Made by a program: the position numbers and the translations under genes. 64,000 nt of DNA from Helicobacter vulpis (GTDB taxonomy: Bacteria; Campylobacterota; Campylobacteria; Campylobacterales; Helicobacteraceae), in the NCBI RefSeq assembly GCF_003660395.1, contig NZ_QXQT01000006.1, positions 1-64,000 of the forward strand. The letters are read 5' to 3'. Below the pieces are notes generated by a model. The model saw only the letters and a program-made list of their open reading frames with translations, made no database searches and was not told the origin of the DNA. Every line of letters starts with the position of its first letter. The first letter of the stretch is position 1. Below are positions 28,448-38,419 of this stretch, one piece after another.

Positions 28448-30100
28448 TTAGGCACTGGGTACAATCTGGGGAAAAACATAGGCGATCACACTGATAGCAA
28501 TGCCCATGAGAATGACAAATATCACCGAGTATTTGACAGTAAATTTAAAGAGATCGGACTCCTTGCCGGCTAAACCTACGGCCGCACAGGCAATAGCAAT
28601 ACTTTGGGGGCTGATCATCTTGCCCAAAGTCCCCCCTACAGTATTAGCCGTAAGCGTGAGAATTTCGGGGATTTTAAGGTGATGGGCAGTGAGTTGTTGT
28701 AAAGACCCAAAGAGCAGGTTAGAGCTCGTATCGCTCCCCGTTAGGAACACGCCCACCCAACCGATGATGGGCGAAAAGAAAGTAAAGGCCTTGCCCGTAT
28801 GGGTGAGTGCTAGAGCCATGGTGGCTGAAATTCCGCTGTAATTAGACACAAAGGCAAAGCTCAACACCAATCCAATAGTCAAAATAGGGTAGCGCATTTC
28901 CTTAAGCGTTTCTATAAAGACTCCTGTTGCCTGACTTGGTCTAACTCTTAGTACGAACATGCTCACAATGGCTGCCACAAAGATAGCCGTACCTACGGTA
29001 TTGATGAGGGGTAATTTAAAAATCACGGCGAAATCCGCGCCTTTACCCTCCATCACAAAAGGTGCACTTTTAAAAATTTTATGACTAATGCTCTCAAATT
29101 CAAAGTAAAAGCTAGAAAAAGCAAGAGGTCCGCCCTTAGCAAAAAGGTCTTTAAACCAGTGTTGAGTCCAAATGAGAATAGCTAAAATGAGGATCAAAAA
29201 AGGAGCCCACGCCACGAGAATTTTACAGATATGGTGCTGTTGGGTGCTGGATTGTACCGGCTTGCCATCGCTTCTAAAAATATGCTTAGGTTGCCAAAAT
29301 TTCAAAAATACCCCGGTCAACACTAGAGAAACCACTGCGGATAAAATATCTGGCAATTCGGGCCCTAGGTGGTTGGAGCTAAAAAATTGTGTGATTGCAA
29401 AACTCCCTGCAGCCACTAGAATTGCCGGAAAGGTCTCCTTAACCCCACGTACCCCATCCATTAAAAACACGATGAAAAAGGGCATGCCTAAACTCACTAG
29501 CCATAAAACCTTGCCCGTCATAGCCGAGATCGCCGTGGCTGGTACCCCCACCGCTCCAGCCATCGCCGTGATAGGAATGCCCACCGCGCCAAAGGCTACC
29601 GGCGCGGTGTTAGCGATCAAACACAACCCGGCCGCATAAAGAGGGTTGAGACCAAGACCCACCAAAATCGCCGCAGTAATGGCCACGGGCCCGCCAAAGC
29701 CAATCGCCCCCTCTAAAAACGCCCCGAAACAAAATCCGATCAAAATCACCAAAATGCGGTGATCGGGAGTGATGGATTGCACACTCTCCTTGAGAATTTC
29801 AAAATAACCGGATTTGACGCTGAGTTTATAAAGAAAAATGGCCGCGATGATAATCCACGCGATAGGCCAAAGCCCATAGAAAAACCCATAAATAAAACTA
29901 GCCCCCACCATGTTGATGGGCATTTTGTAGATGCTCAAGGCAATGAGCACAGAGAGGGCCACGCTCAAAAACGCGGCCACATGCCCCTTGAGCTTGAAGA
30001 CAATCAACGAGACAAAAAAGAGCACAATGGGCAAGACTGCCACCAACGCGCTCAACCACACATTGCCCCCTAAGGGGGCATAGATCTGGTGCCACTCCAT
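28448..30100 (-). CDS. lctP: L-lactate permease (LctP/LldP family)
   Basis: A 550-residue inner membrane transporter with about 13 hydrophobic helices. Family segments are GFCFGAFLEGAIGFGGPVAI, NTAPVAFGAVGIPITAMA and GVFLTGSDTSSNLLFGSLQ. It imports L-lactate, a gastric carbon source for Helicobacter. H. pylori has two adjacent copies (HP0140-HP0141); one is seen here. It has its own -10 element, is 68 nt from the preceding gene and 83 nt before dnaJ. Confidence 0.95.
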   Translation of the reverse strand: MEWHQIYAPLGGNVWLSALVAVLPIVLFFVSLIVFKLKGHVAAFLSVALSVLIALSIYKMPINMVGASFIYGFFYGLWPIAWIIIAAIFLYKLSVKSGYFEILKESVQSITPDHRILVILIGFCFGAFLEGAIGFGGPVAITAAILVGLGLNPLYAAGLCLIANTAPVAFGAVGIPITAMAGAVGVPATAISAMTGKVLWLVSLGMPFFIVFLMDGVRGVKETFPAILVAAGSFAITQFFSSNHLGPELPDILSAVVSLVLTGVFLKFWQPKHIFRSDGKPVQSSTQQHHICKILVAWAPFLILILAILIWTQHWFKDLFAKGGPLAFSSFYFEFESISHKIFKSAPFVMEGKGADFAVIFKLPLINTVGTAIFVAAIVSMFVLRVRPSQATGVFIETLKEMRYPILTIGLVLSFAFVSNYSGISATMALALTHTGKAFTFFSPIIGWVGVFLTGSDTSSNLLFGSLQQLTAHHLKIPEILTLTANTVGGTLGKMISPQSIAIACAAVGLAGKESDLFKFTVKYSVIFVILMGIAISVIAYVFPQIVPSA

Positions 30101-30126
30101 TTACAAACTCCTCACAATTTCTAATT

Positions 30127-30132
30127 AGTATA
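30127..30132 (-). promoter_or_regulatory. -10 element upstream of lctP
   Basis: On the minus strand TATACT followed by an A/T-rich leader, with a GAGGAG-like ribosome binding site before the lctP start 27 nt away. Confidence 0.45.
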
Positions 30133-30168
30133 ACATGTTGCGCAAAAGCGCAGAATTTCAAAGCGGTG

Positions 30169-30741
30169 CTAGAGCAAAGATTGCAAGAAATAGCGCATAC
30201 TGGCAAACCCTCTCAAACCCTTTTGAGCGATCAAAGACACCTGATGGGGTGTTACAACCCCTCCTAGCGCGAATGTGCGCTTTTTGGTTTTGGGGCCTAG
30301 TTGATCTAGATAGTCTAAACTTAAGGGAGGGGGTTTGTTGGGCGTGGGAAAAATAGGGCTTAGAGTGGTGTAGCACACCCCTTGTTTGAGGGCTTCTTGC
30401 ACCTCTAAGAGGCTGTGCGCGCTGTAGAAGCTGTACAAAGGGGAGGGGATATTCTTCAGCTCAGAGAGCGCGCTTGCCTTGGCATGCACACCTAAAAAGC
30501 CAAACTCTAGGGCTTTGTCTATACTGGTTTGCAAGCAAGCCAGATTCACATAACTCAACACCCCAAACTCTTGGCACACTCTAACAAAAGACGACAAAAG
30601 TGCATCGCTGGCTTGATTGGTGCGCAAACACGCATGGGTGGGGCGGTGGGTACGCAAGACTTGAGATAGGGCTATCTGAAAATCGAACGGAGCGAGTGCG
30701 CTAAAGTAAGGGGGAGTGATGAAATAAGATTCTAAATTCAA
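30169..30741 (-). CDS. ThiE/TenI-like thiamine phosphate synthase family protein
   Basis: A 190-residue TIM-barrel protein. The pattern LSPIFPTPNK matches the ThiE/TenI signature, and FALGGVVTPHQVSLIAQKG matches the C-terminal phosphate-binding GG(I/V). The early conserved segment that binds the pyrimidine diphosphate (normally with several Arg/Lys/Asn) is poorly kept and the chain is short, so it may be a TenI-like thiazole tautomerase or an inactive paralogue. It overlaps the following upstream gene by 4 nt. Confidence 0.65.
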   Translation of the reverse strand: MNLESYFITPPYFSALAPFDFQIALSQVLRTHRPTHACLRTNQASDALLSSFVRVCQEFGVLSYVNLACLQTSIDKALEFGFLGVHAKASALSELKNIPSPLYSFYSAHSLLEVQEALKQGVCYTTLSPIFPTPNKPPPLSLDYLDQLGPKTKKRTFALGGVVTPHQVSLIAQKGLRGFASMRYFLQSLL

Positions 30742-30959
30742 ATGCGCTCGCGCGCGCTGTCTTTGAGTAAGGCGGCGATGGATTTAGAAAGCAGGGCAAA
30801 AAAACTAAAGAGGCCAAAGACAAAGAGCGCAAAAAAGATCGCCACCCTCAAGCCAAAATCGCTAAAAATGAACAGACATAACACGCCACAGATCAAAGCA
30901 ATCCCCACAAACAGACCGGCAAAGAAATCCAAAAAAGAGATCAAGGTTGCTTTTTTCAT
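30738..30959 (-). CDS. Small two-helix membrane protein, unrecognised
   Basis: A 73-residue protein of two long hydrophobic helices (about 9-31 and 36-58) with a basic N-terminus (MKKAT) and a basic C-terminus (LLKDSARERI). It sits between atpB (3 nt upstream) and the thiE/tenI-like gene (4 nt overlap), so it is co-transcribed with them. I do not recognise a family. Confidence 0.65.
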   Translation of the reverse strand: MKKATLISFLDFFAGLFVGIALICGVLCLFIFSDFGLRVAIFFALFVFGLFSFFALLSKSIAALLKDSARERI

Positions 30960-30962
30960 GCG

Positions 30963-31643
30963 CTAGTGATCTTCATCTACAAGTACCGCCCCGGCCAGAT
31001 AGACATAGGTCAAGATCATGAACACGAAAGCTTGCAAGATTCCCATAAAGAAGAGCACCATGAAAGGGGCAATGGGGATCACCCAGGGCACAAGCAAGAG
31101 CATGATGAGCAAGAACATGTCATCGCCCTTGATATTGCCAAAGAGACGGAAGGAAAGCGAGATAATTCTAGAGAGGTGCGAGACAATCTCTACAGGGAAC
31201 ATGATAGGAATGAGCCATTTCACCGGCCCTAGAAAATGGCTAAAATACTTGATCAGTCCTTGGGTGCGAATCCCCTCAAAATGGTAGTAAAAAAAGACAA
31301 TCAAGGCGAGCACAAGGGTAAAGCTCCAATTAGCGGTTGGGGCTTCAAACCCAGGAATAATGCCTATCATATTGCAATAAAAGATAAAGAGCGCGATAGT
31401 GCCCGCCAGGGGGAAATATTTGCGGGCTAAATCCTCTCCAATCACATCCTTAGCCACATGCAAAATTCCCTCAATAGTGGCTTCGTAGACATTTTGCAAG
31501 CCAAAGGGTACCATCTGTAACCTGCTGGTGGCAATCTTGCCAATAACCAATGTAGCCAGCGCGCACACGACTGTGTAAAATCCAATGATGAAATTATGAT
31601 CCGTGCTCAACAACCCGGCGAAAGTAAATAATCTGTGTTCCAT
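30963..31643 (-). CDS. atpB: F0F1 ATP synthase subunit a
   Basis: A 226-residue membrane subunit forming the proton half-channels. The start at 31643 ([11 protein letters not shown]) was chosen over one at 31736 because GAGAGG lies just before it and the longer form overlaps proC. The essential Arg is in [12 protein letters not shown], and the final helices ([19 protein letters not shown]) are typical. As in H. pylori (HP0828) it is separate from the other atp genes. Confidence 0.95.
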   Translation of the reverse strand: MEHRLFTFAGLLSTDHNFIIGFYTVVCALATLVIGKIATSRLQMVPFGLQNVYEATIEGILHVAKDVIGEDLARKYFPLAGTIALFIFYCNMIGIIPGFEAPTANWSFTLVLALIVFFYYHFEGIRTQGLIKYFSHFLGPVKWLIPIMFPVEIVSHLSRIISLSFRLFGNIKGDDMFLLIMLLLVPWVIPIAPFMVLFFMGILQAFVFMILTYVYLAGAVLVDEDH

Positions 31644-31662
31644 AGTCCTCTCTCTTTGAAAT

Positions 31663-32445
31663 TTATGGGGTACGCCCTTTTTTAACCACAGCATGGCATG
31701 CTCGCATGATAATCCCCTTGAAAGCCTTCTCCTCAAGCACGCTTAAACCAGCGATAGTCGCGCCCCCGGGGGTGCAGATGGAGTCAATGATCTCTTGAGG
31801 GGCTTTTTCTTGCAAGAGTTGGGTAAAACCTTTGAAGCTCTGTGCGACCAACATTACGGCTTGATCATGACTCAAGCCCTCACGTACCCCTGCGTTCACT
31901 AAACCCTGGGCCATCATGCCCAAAAAAGCCAACGCGCTCCCATTGGTGGCCAATGACGCGTCAATGAGTTGCTCGCTAGATACCTCCACCACTGCCCCTA
32001 AACACTCTAAAAGCGCGCGCGCGCGCGCTTTGATCGGAACGGCACAGGGGGCATACAGAGTTGTGGAAGAAAGAGCGTAGCTTGAAGCAATATTGGGCAT
32101 GCAACGCGCGTAGGCATCGCTTTTAAGGCATTTAGCCAGCTTACCCACACTCACCCCAGCCAACACACTGAGCACCAAAGAAGCCACCCCTTTGTATTCA
32201 AAACTCTCCAAGGCATAGGGCTTTATGGCCAAAAGTACCGTGGCGTGATCGATGTCTAAAATGGGAGTGGGGGGTAAAATTTCCACTGCAAGGGGTAAAC
32301 GCTCCAAAAAGGAGCGGATTTTCTCCGGATTGCGCCCGGTGATCTGGAGAGCGTAGGATTCTAGTTTAGGCGCGTGGATGGCAAAACCTCGCAACATGGC
32401 TTCTGCCATGCGCCCATAACCCACCACGAGCAGGCGCGTTTTCAT
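31663..32445 (-). CDS. proC: Pyrroline-5-carboxylate reductase
   Basis: A 260-residue NAD(P)H-dependent enzyme for the last step of proline synthesis. It has an N-terminal Rossmann motif ([14 protein letters not shown]), a middle [15 protein letters not shown] and the C-terminal signature region [20 protein letters not shown]. The ATG at 32445 has AGAGG upstream; an ATG at 32451 is also possible. A (GC)8 repeat in the gene encodes alternating Ala-Arg and could slip. It overlaps or abuts fliW, upstream on the same strand. Confidence 0.93.
   Translation of the reverse strand: MKTRLLVVGYGRMAEAMLRGFAIHAPKLESYALQITGRNPEKIRSFLERLPLAVEILPPTPILDIDHATVLLAIKPYALESFEYKGVASLVLSVLAGVSVGKLAKCLKSDAYARCMPNIASSYALSSTTLYAPCAVPIKARARALLECLGAVVEVSSEQLIDASLATNGSALAFLGMMAQGLVNAGVREGLSHDQAVMLVAQSFKGFTQLLQEKAPQEIIDSICTPGGATIAGLSVLEEKAFKGIIMRACHAVVKKGRTP
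32013..32028. repeat. (GC)8 dinucleotide repeat inside proC
   Basis: Sixteen bases of alternating G and C, coding for the Ala-Arg alternation in KARARALLE. Dinucleotide slippage would break the frame of proC. The genome as seen here has many shorter GCGCGC runs, so this may just be the longest. Confidence 0.85.
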
Positions 32446-32861
32446 GGGCATTCCTCTGGCTCAACCTGTTCTTGCGGAGCGCGGTAGAAATTAGCGATCT
32501 TTTCAGAAATGCGGTAATGAGGGTATTTAGTGCTATCTAGTACCACTTGTGCCATGAGCTGGTGATCAAAGTTAAAAACTAAGGGAGCAAGAAAATTGAT
32601 CGTAGATTCCTGCAGGGGGGTTTGAATGACCATAATATTAGCGATGAGAATATTTTGCGCGCTGTCTAAATTTAGCAAGACCTGTAAGCCCATGGGAATA
32701 TCAAATTCGTAAGCGCGCAAGGCAAAGGGGTTGACTAAAGTGAATGTGGGCGCGATGTCATCGGCGTTGCGCAGGCGCATGAAAATTTCATCAATTTTTT
32801 CTAGATCCATCTTAGAGACTTGCTCAAACCCTAAAATGGGGGATTTGACACTAAATAACAT
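32442..32861 (-). CDS. fliW: Flagellar assembly factor FliW
   Basis: A 139-residue protein that binds flagellin and, in many bacteria, antagonises CsrA to control flagellin translation. The start at 32861 ([18 protein letters not shown]) has a purine-rich AAGGGCGGGA upstream and matches FliW, whereas the longer frame to 33152 would overlap the divergent bamD. Conserved segments are [17 protein letters not shown] and [21 protein letters not shown]. pylori has two FliW proteins (HP1154, HP1377); synteny with bamD, lon and tyrA (HP1378-1380) fits HP1377. Confidence 0.93.
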   Translation of the reverse strand: MLFSVKSPILGFEQVSKMDLEKIDEIFMRLRNADDIAPTFTLVNPFALRAYEFDIPMGLQVLLNLDSAQNILIANIMVIQTPLQESTINFLAPLVFNFDHQLMAQVVLDSTKYPHYRISEKIANFYRAPQEQVEPEECP

Positions 32862-32941
32862 TCCCGCCCTTAGCACATGGAGTAAAGCCCCGATTTTACT
32901 ACAATCCACTCTAAAAATCAATTCTAACGGGGGATTTTTGA

Positions 32942-32947
32942 TATAAT
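32942..32947 (+). promoter_or_regulatory. -10 element upstream of bamD
   Basis: TGATATAAT extended -10 in the divergent fliW/bamD gap, 25 nt before the bamD start, which has AAAGGAAA as ribosome binding site. Confidence 0.6.
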
Positions 32948-32972
32948 AAGGCTTTAGAACAAAGGAAATAGC

Positions 32973-33614
32973 ATGCGCGTGTTGTGGTTTTCGTTGGCGT
33001 GCGCGGTGTTGTGGTTGGGTTGTGCCAAAAAGGGCAAGGACGCGATCTACAACCGCCCCGCGATCTTTTGGTATCAGGGGATTTTGCGCGAAATCTTGTT
33101 TATGAATTTGGAGACTGCGGATAATTATTACTCCTCCTTGCAGAGCGAACATATCAATTCGCCCCTAGTACCCGTGGCGATGATTGCGCTAGGACAAGCC
33201 CATTTAAAGAAAAAAGAGTTTGTTTTGGCAGAGTACTACTTTGATGAATACATCAAACGCTTTGGTAATGAGAACAACATTGACTATCTTAAATATCTCA
33301 AGCTCCAAGCGCGTTATTATTCCTTCAAAAACCACAGCAAGGACCAAGAATTCATGTCCAACACCATTGGCATGCTCAATGACTTCGTAGACAAATACCC
33401 TGACAGCCGTTTTATCAATCAGGTAGAGTACATGCAAGTCAAATTTATTTTAGGGCAAAATGAACTCAACCGCGCCATCGCCAATGTCTATAGGAAGCGC
33501 CACCAAAAAGAAGGGGTAAAGCACTATTTAGAGCGCGTGGACGAGATCTTAGAGAAAGAAACACATCCTAAGAAGTCTTACATGCCTTGGTATGTGGCGA
33601 TATTCAATTGGTAA
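32973..33614 (+). CDS. bamD: Outer membrane assembly lipoprotein BamD (ComL)
   Basis: A 213-residue periplasmic lipoprotein of the BAM complex that inserts outer membrane beta-barrels. The signal ends in WLGC (Cys17) and the mature part consists of TPR-like helices ([38 protein letters not shown]). In H. pylori the equivalent (HP1378) was called ComL. It would assemble the Hop and Hof proteins of this window. lon follows 8 nt downstream. Confidence 0.9.
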   Translation: MRVLWFSLACAVLWLGCAKKGKDAIYNRPAIFWYQGILREILFMNLETADNYYSSLQSEHINSPLVPVAMIALGQAHLKKKEFVLAEYYFDEYIKRFGNENNIDYLKYLKLQARYYSFKNHSKDQEFMSNTIGMLNDFVDKYPDSRFINQVEYMQVKFILGQNELNRAIANVYRKRHQKEGVKHYLERVDEILEKETHPKKSYMPWYVAIFNW

Positions 33615-33622
33615 GGGTTGAT

Positions 33623-36037
33623 ATGACAGAGAAGTTTCCAAGTGTAGTGCCAGTGATTGTAGAAGAGGAAGCGTTCATGTATCCATTCATGATTGCCCCC
33701 CTTTTTATTAATAGCGAGGCCAATATCAAAGCAGCCAACAAGGCCACCCAAGACAAGAATGATCTCATTTTCGTGGGTTGTGCCAAAAGTAACCCAAGCG
33801 ACAAGGCTTTAGAAGAAAAGTTCTACGATGTGGGAGTCATTGGGAGCATTGTGCGCAAAGTGATTTTGCCAGATAACCGCATGAAAATCCTTTTTCAGGG
33901 GATTTGTAAGGGGCGAATCCTAAGCTTGCAATCTCATGACCCTTTGGAGGCGATGGTGGATGTGATCACCTACAAGGATTACGACCATGATAAAACCAAC
34001 GCCATCTTAGAGATTCTCAAGGAGAAGGTGGGTAGTTTGGCTAATGTCAGCCAATTCTTCCCCCCTGATCTCTTGCGCGCCATTGAAGACAATAGCGATC
34101 CTAATCGCATCGTGGACTTGGTTGCCTCCGCCCTGCGCTTAAAAAAAGATCAGTCCTATAAACTCTTTGCCAATGACAACACCGAAGAGAGACTCCTCGA
34201 TCTCATTGATTTGGTGATGGAAGAAATCAAAACCCAGAAGTTGCAAAAAGAGATCAAGAGCAAGGTGCATAGCAAAATGGAGCAAGTGAATAAGGAATAT
34301 TTCCTTAAGGAACAGCTCAAACAGATTCAAAAGGAGCTGGGGGTAGACAAGCAACGCGATGAGGAAATCCAAGAGTACACCCAAAAACTCAGCGCGATAG
34401 AACCTTTCATCACCAAAGAAATCCACAAAGAGATCAAAAAACAGATCGAGCGCTTGAGTCGTATTCATCAAGATAGCTCCGATGTGGGGATTTTACAAAA
34501 CTACATCGAATGGGTACTAGACATTCCCTTTGGGCAATACAGCCAAAAGAAGCTTTCCATTAGAGACGTAGAAAAACAGCTAGATGCCGATCACTACAGT
34601 TTAGAAAAACCTAAAGAACGCATTGTAGAGTACTTTGCCACGATGGAGCTCTTGCGCTTGCGCCAAACCGAGAGCAAGGAAACTAAGGGCACAATCCTGT
34701 GTTTTTATGGCCCTCCGGGGGTGGGTAAGACTAGTTTGGCTAATTCCATTGCTAAAGCCATCAAGCGCCCCTTAATCCGTATCGCTTTGGGGGGGTTAGA
34801 AGATGTCAACGAGTTAAGGGGACATCGGCGCACTTACTTAGGGTCTATGCCCGGGCGTATTGTACAAGGCTTGATTGAAGCTAAGAAGATGGATTGCGTG
34901 ATGGTACTAGATGAGATCGACAAGGTGGATAAGAGCATGCGTGGCGATCCAGCCAGCGCGCTTTTGGAGATTTTAGATCCCGAACAAAACACCAATTTTA
35001 GGGATTATTACACAAACTTCAATATCGATCTCTCCCAGGTGATCTTCATTGCCACTGCCAACGACACCACCACAATTCCCCCCCCCTTGCGTGATCGCAT
35101 GGAATTCATTGCGGTATCTAGCTACACCCCCCAAGAAAAAGAACAAATCGCGCGCAACTACCTCATCCCCCAAGAGCTCAAAAAGCACGCGCTCAAACCT
35201 ACTGAAGCGCTTTTCACCCCAGAAGCAATCAAGCTTATCATTGAAAAATACACCCGTGAGGCGGGGGTGCGGGGCTTGAGGCGCGCGCTGGCCAGTATCA
35301 TGCGCAAATGCGCTAAGAAAATTTTGCACAGCAGTGAGGAAAAAGCACTCAAAGAAGAGGGCAAGACTAAAATCAGAAGACAGCGTAAAATCCACATCAC
35401 AGCAGACAATGTGCCAGAGTTTCTAGATAAAATCATCTTTGAGATTGACCCTATAGATCAAGAAGATGCCATAGGGATCGTCAACGGTTTGGCATGGACG
35501 AGTGTTGGGGGAGATGTGTTAAAAATTGAAGCGATGAAACTCAAAGGTAAGGGGAATTTAAAACTCACCGGAAGTTTGGGCGAAGTGATGAAAGAATCCG
35601 CGTATATCGCCCATTCCGTGGTGAAATCGCGCATTGATGAGGAGGTACTCATCCCCAAAAAGAAAAAGCCCAAAGAGGGCAAGATTTACCAACTCTATGA
35701 CATCCATTTGCATGTCCCTGAGGGGGCGACCCCTAAAGATGGCCCCAGCGCAGGAATCACGATGGCCACTAGCATCGCTTCTATCTTGTGTGAAAGAAAA
35801 GTGCGTTGCGATGTAGCGATGACGGGCGAGCTCACTCTAAGCGGGCGGGTCTTGCCCATCGGTGGCTTAAAAGAAAAGCTGATCGCTAGCTATAAGGCCG
35901 GGATCAGAACCGCCTTGATCCCTGAAAAGAATTACCAAAGAGATTTAAAAGACATCCCCACGGAGGTGCAAGAGAATATGGAAATCAAGCCCGTGCGTCA
36001 TATTGAAGATGTGTTAGAAGTGGCTTTGGTGCCCTGA
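33623..36037 (+). CDS. lon: ATP-dependent protease Lon
   Basis: An 804-residue hexameric AAA+ serine protease that degrades misfolded and regulatory proteins. The start at 33623 ([17 protein letters not shown]) follows AAGGG; an ATG/GTG 12 codons earlier overlaps bamD. It has a LAN domain, a coiled-coil region rich in Lys/Glu, Walker [30 protein letters not shown], and the proteolytic Ser/Lys dyad in [13 protein letters not shown] and [13 protein letters not shown]. Its stop shares a base with the tyrA start (TGATG). Confidence 0.97.
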   Translation: MTEKFPSVVPVIVEEEAFMYPFMIAPLFINSEANIKAANKATQDKNDLIFVGCAKSNPSDKALEEKFYDVGVIGSIVRKVILPDNRMKILFQGICKGRILSLQSHDPLEAMVDVITYKDYDHDKTNAILEILKEKVGSLANVSQFFPPDLLRAIEDNSDPNRIVDLVASALRLKKDQSYKLFANDNTEERLLDLIDLVMEEIKTQKLQKEIKSKVHSKMEQVNKEYFLKEQLKQIQKELGVDKQRDEEIQEYTQKLSAIEPFITKEIHKEIKKQIERLSRIHQDSSDVGILQNYIEWVLDIPFGQYSQKKLSIRDVEKQLDADHYSLEKPKERIVEYFATMELLRLRQTESKETKGTILCFYGPPGVGKTSLANSIAKAIKRPLIRIALGGLEDVNELRGHRRTYLGSMPGRIVQGLIEAKKMDCVMVLDEIDKVDKSMRGDPASALLEILDPEQNTNFRDYYTNFNIDLSQVIFIATANDTTTIPPPLRDRMEFIAVSSYTPQEKEQIARNYLIPQELKKHALKPTEALFTPEAIKLIIEKYTREAGVRGLRRALASIMRKCAKKILHSSEEKALKEEGKTKIRRQRKIHITADNVPEFLDKIIFEIDPIDQEDAIGIVNGLAWTSVGGDVLKIEAMKLKGKGNLKLTGSLGEVMKESAYIAHSVVKSRIDEEVLIPKKKKPKEGKIYQLYDIHLHVPEGATPKDGPSAGITMATSIASILCERKVRCDVAMTGELTLSGRVLPIGGLKEKLIASYKAGIRTALIPEKNYQRDLKDIPTEVQENMEIKPVRHIEDVLEVALVP

Positions 36038-36870
36038 TGCGTGTTGGCATTGTGGGTTTAGGGCTCATGGGGGGGTCTATGGGGTTGGCTTTGCAGGAGG
36101 TACGCGCGCAATTAGGGATTAAGAGTCTAGTGGGCTTTGATCGCCACGTCTTGCACGCCCAAATGGCCTTGAGTTTGGGGTTGGTGGAGGAATGCGTGGA
36201 GTTTAGCCAGATTCAAACATGCGATCTGCTCATTTTGGCCACTCCTGTAGAGGGAATCATCCACATCTTAACGCATCTACAACCCCCACCCACAAGCACT
36301 ATCATTGAGTTGGGGGGGGCTAAGGAACAAATTGTCTGTGCGATTCCTGACACTTTGCGCCCCCAAGTGGTGGCCAGCCACCCGATGTGTGGGACAGAGT
36401 TTCATGGTCCTAAAGCCGCCTTAAAGGGCTTGTACAAGAATAAGATCGTGATCTTGGTGGATTGTGAATACAGCGCAGACACCCATTTACAACGCGCTAA
36501 AGAAGTCTTTAGTGCGCTAGGGATGCAAATGGTAAAAATGGGCGCGCAAGCCCATGATCAGCATGTGGCTTTTGTGAGCCACCTGCCCCATGCTATTAGT
36601 TACGCCCTAGCCAACGTGGTGCTCGCCCAAGAAAGCCCACAGGATATTCTCTCTTTAGCCGCAGGGGGGTTTAGGGATATGAGCAGGCTCTCTAAAAGCG
36701 CGCCGGACATGTGGAAAGACATTTTTAGGCAAAACCAAGCCCATTTATTAGAGGCCCTAGAACTCTTCATCGCAGAGATGCAACGCACTAAAAGTATGTT
36801 GGAAGCCCAAGAATGGGAGGCGTTGCGCGTATGGATGCAAAAGGCCAATTGTTTGCAAGAATTCATGTAG
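36037..36870 (+). CDS. tyrA: Prephenate dehydrogenase
   Basis: A 277-residue NAD-dependent enzyme of tyrosine synthesis. It has the Rossmann motif VGIVGLGLMGGSMGLAL, SHPMCGTEFHGPKAA (substrate and catalytic His region) and HLPHAISYALANV. It is not fused to chorismate mutase. It starts on the last base of lon, matching H. pylori HP1379-HP1380, and is followed by fliQ after 9 nt. Confidence 0.94.
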   Translation: MRVGIVGLGLMGGSMGLALQEVRAQLGIKSLVGFDRHVLHAQMALSLGLVEECVEFSQIQTCDLLILATPVEGIIHILTHLQPPPTSTIIELGGAKEQIVCAIPDTLRPQVVASHPMCGTEFHGPKAALKGLYKNKIVILVDCEYSADTHLQRAKEVFSALGMQMVKMGAQAHDQHVAFVSHLPHAISYALANVVLAQESPQDILSLAAGGFRDMSRLSKSAPDMWKDIFRQNQAHLLEALELFIAEMQRTKSMLEAQEWEALRVWMQKANCLQEFM

Positions 36871-36879
36871 AGGAATTTC

Positions 36880-37146
36880 GTGGAAGCCCAATTGATGAAA
36901 CTTGCCATTGAAACCTATAAGATCACTTTAATGATCTCTTTACCCGTGCTCTTAGTGGGCTTGGTTGTGGGGCTATTGGTGAGCATTTTCCAAGCCACGA
37001 CCCAAATTAACGAGATGACTCTCTCTTTCGTGCCTAAAATCTTAGCGGTGATCGCGGTAATCGTACTCACCATGCCATGGATGCTCAACATGCTCTTAGA
37101 TTACACTAGCATGCTCTTTAAGCTCATCCCCAAGATCGCTTCATGA
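36880..37146 (+). CDS. fliQ: Flagellar export apparatus protein FliQ
   Basis: An 88-residue protein with two transmembrane helices (about 14-35 and 50-72), part of the FliP-FliQ-FliR export gate. The segment GLLVSIFQATTQINEMTLSF is characteristic. The GTG at 36880 matches the family length; an ATG six codons later is possible. In H. pylori fliQ is next to murB (HP1419-HP1418); here the two are separated by a decayed gene of about 440 nt. Confidence 0.95.
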   Translation: MEAQLMKLAIETYKITLMISLPVLLVGLVVGLLVSIFQATTQINEMTLSFVPKILAVIAVIVLTMPWMLNMLLDYTSMLFKLIPKIAS

Positions 37147-37588
37147 AGGCAACCCAAGCCTCAAGAGGAAACTTGAGCTTTTTTGGACTTCCAGTCTGAT
37201 CGTCTCAAAGCTAGCGCGTTTAAGCTCACCTGCATGGGATAGAGCCCCTCAATAGCGCAATCCACACCGCTCAAAGCGCTTCTCAAGCGCGTTCACTCTG
37301 TCTTCAAGAGTGCAAATCTGAGTGGCTAAACTAATCTTGTCCGTTTTCAAGCGTTTAATTTCCTTAAGATAACTCTGCTCTTTAAGACAATTAGACAGTT
37401 GCTTGGCAAATCTGTATCCCCTTATGTTGGGCGATTTGTATTTGGGTCAAGCTTTCTTGTCTGAGCTGACAAACACGTTGGTTTTCTCATTGTGTCCTTT
37501 ATCTAGGGATTCATGGCTATAAGCTACACCCTTCGATGGTAGTCCAACTTAACTTAATACAGTCTTGCTATAATGGAGGGTTTGAGAA
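37147..37588 (-). pseudogene. Decayed gene remnant between fliQ and murB
   Basis: No intact reading frame is present. On the minus strand a fragment of about 55 codons ends KEIKRLKTDKISLATQICTL, then EDRVNALEKRFERCGLRY and a stop, a heptad-like coiled coil. Upstream, in other frames, LRQESLTQIQIAQHKGI continues as a plausible N-terminal part. The broken order implies a frameshifted gene of unknown family. It sits between two genes adjacent in H. pylori, so it is probably an insertion. The promoter and ribosome binding site of murB lie at the right end. Confidence 0.35.
37569..37574 (+). promoter_or_regulatory. -10 element upstream of murB
   Basis: TTGCTATAAT, followed immediately by GGAGGG, which is the ribosome binding site deciding the TTG start of murB. 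The transcript would be nearly leaderless at about 3-8 nt before GGAGGG, so an alternative promoter further upstream is possible. Confidence 0.45.
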
Positions 37589-38374
37589 TTGACTAAAAAA
37601 AGGTGCGTTGTGGTTGTGGATTTCTCCAAGTACTCTAGCGTGAAGATCGGGGGCAAGGTGGAGGTAGCGTTATTGCGCACGTATGGGAATTATGAGGTGC
37701 AAATGGTAGGGTTGGCTAATAATCTCTTGGTTTCTCCACATGCGCACAACTTAGCGATCTTGGATCGCTGTTTTGAGGGGATTGAAGATAAGGGGCGTTT
37801 TATAGAAGTGGGGGCAAGGACTAGCGCACAGACTCTTTTTAAGTATTTCAGGGATCATAACTTAGCAGGGTTAGAATTTTTAGGTGCGTTACCCGGGAGT
37901 GTGGGGGGGTTGGTGAAAATGAATGCGGGCATGAAAACATATCAAATGAGCGATGTGATCTTGCAGGCTAATGTAAATGGGGTGTGGTTGGATTCTCAGG
38001 CATTGGGGTTAGCCTATCGCTCTAGCGCGTTTAGAGGCGTGGTCTTTGGGGTACGTTTGCAAAAAACGCGTGGTTTTAGGGATGACATCTTGCAGGCGTG
38101 CAAGCGCATGCGCGCTCACCACCCTAAGAAACCCAGCTTTGGAAGTTGTTTTAAGAACCCGCCTGGGGATTTTGCAGGTAGGTTACTAGAAGCAGTGGGA
38201 CTCAAGGGGTTTTGCCTCAAGCAAGTGGGTTTTTCTAGCGCACATGCCAATTTTCTCATCAATTTGGGAGATGCGCATTTCGATCAAGCTCTTGATCTCA
38301 TCTGTCTAGCTAAAGAACGGGTATTTCAACATTTTGGAATATGGTTAGAAGAAGAGGTTTGTATCCTCACTTAG
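37589..38374 (+). CDS. murB: UDP-N-acetylenolpyruvoylglucosamine reductase
   Basis: A 261-residue FAD enzyme of peptidoglycan precursor synthesis, reducing UDP-GlcNAc-enolpyruvate to UDP-MurNAc. Motifs include FSKYSSVKIGG near the N-terminus, the FAD-binding segment LEFLGALPGSVGGLVKMNAG and FGSCFKNPPGDFAGRLLEAV with the catalytic Ser/Glu region. It is the short type II MurB. It begins with TTG, supported by GGAGGG 8 nt upstream. H. pylori HP1418. Confidence 0.93.
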   Translation: MTKKRCVVVVDFSKYSSVKIGGKVEVALLRTYGNYEVQMVGLANNLLVSPHAHNLAILDRCFEGIEDKGRFIEVGARTSAQTLFKYFRDHNLAGLEFLGALPGSVGGLVKMNAGMKTYQMSDVILQANVNGVWLDSQALGLAYRSSAFRGVVFGVRLQKTRGFRDDILQACKRMRAHHPKKPSFGSCFKNPPGDFAGRLLEAVGLKGFCLKQVGFSSAHANFLINLGDAHFDQALDLICLAKERVFQHFGIWLEEEVCILT

Positions 38375-38419
38375 ATAGCTTTAGTAAAAATCTGCTAGAA
38401 TGGCAACCAAAGGATGGTG

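Noticed and set aside
32862-33152. N-terminal extension of fliW to 33152
   Set aside because: It overlaps the divergent bamD start and promoter, and FliW proteins begin near residue 98 of that frame; a good ribosome binding site lies at 32861.
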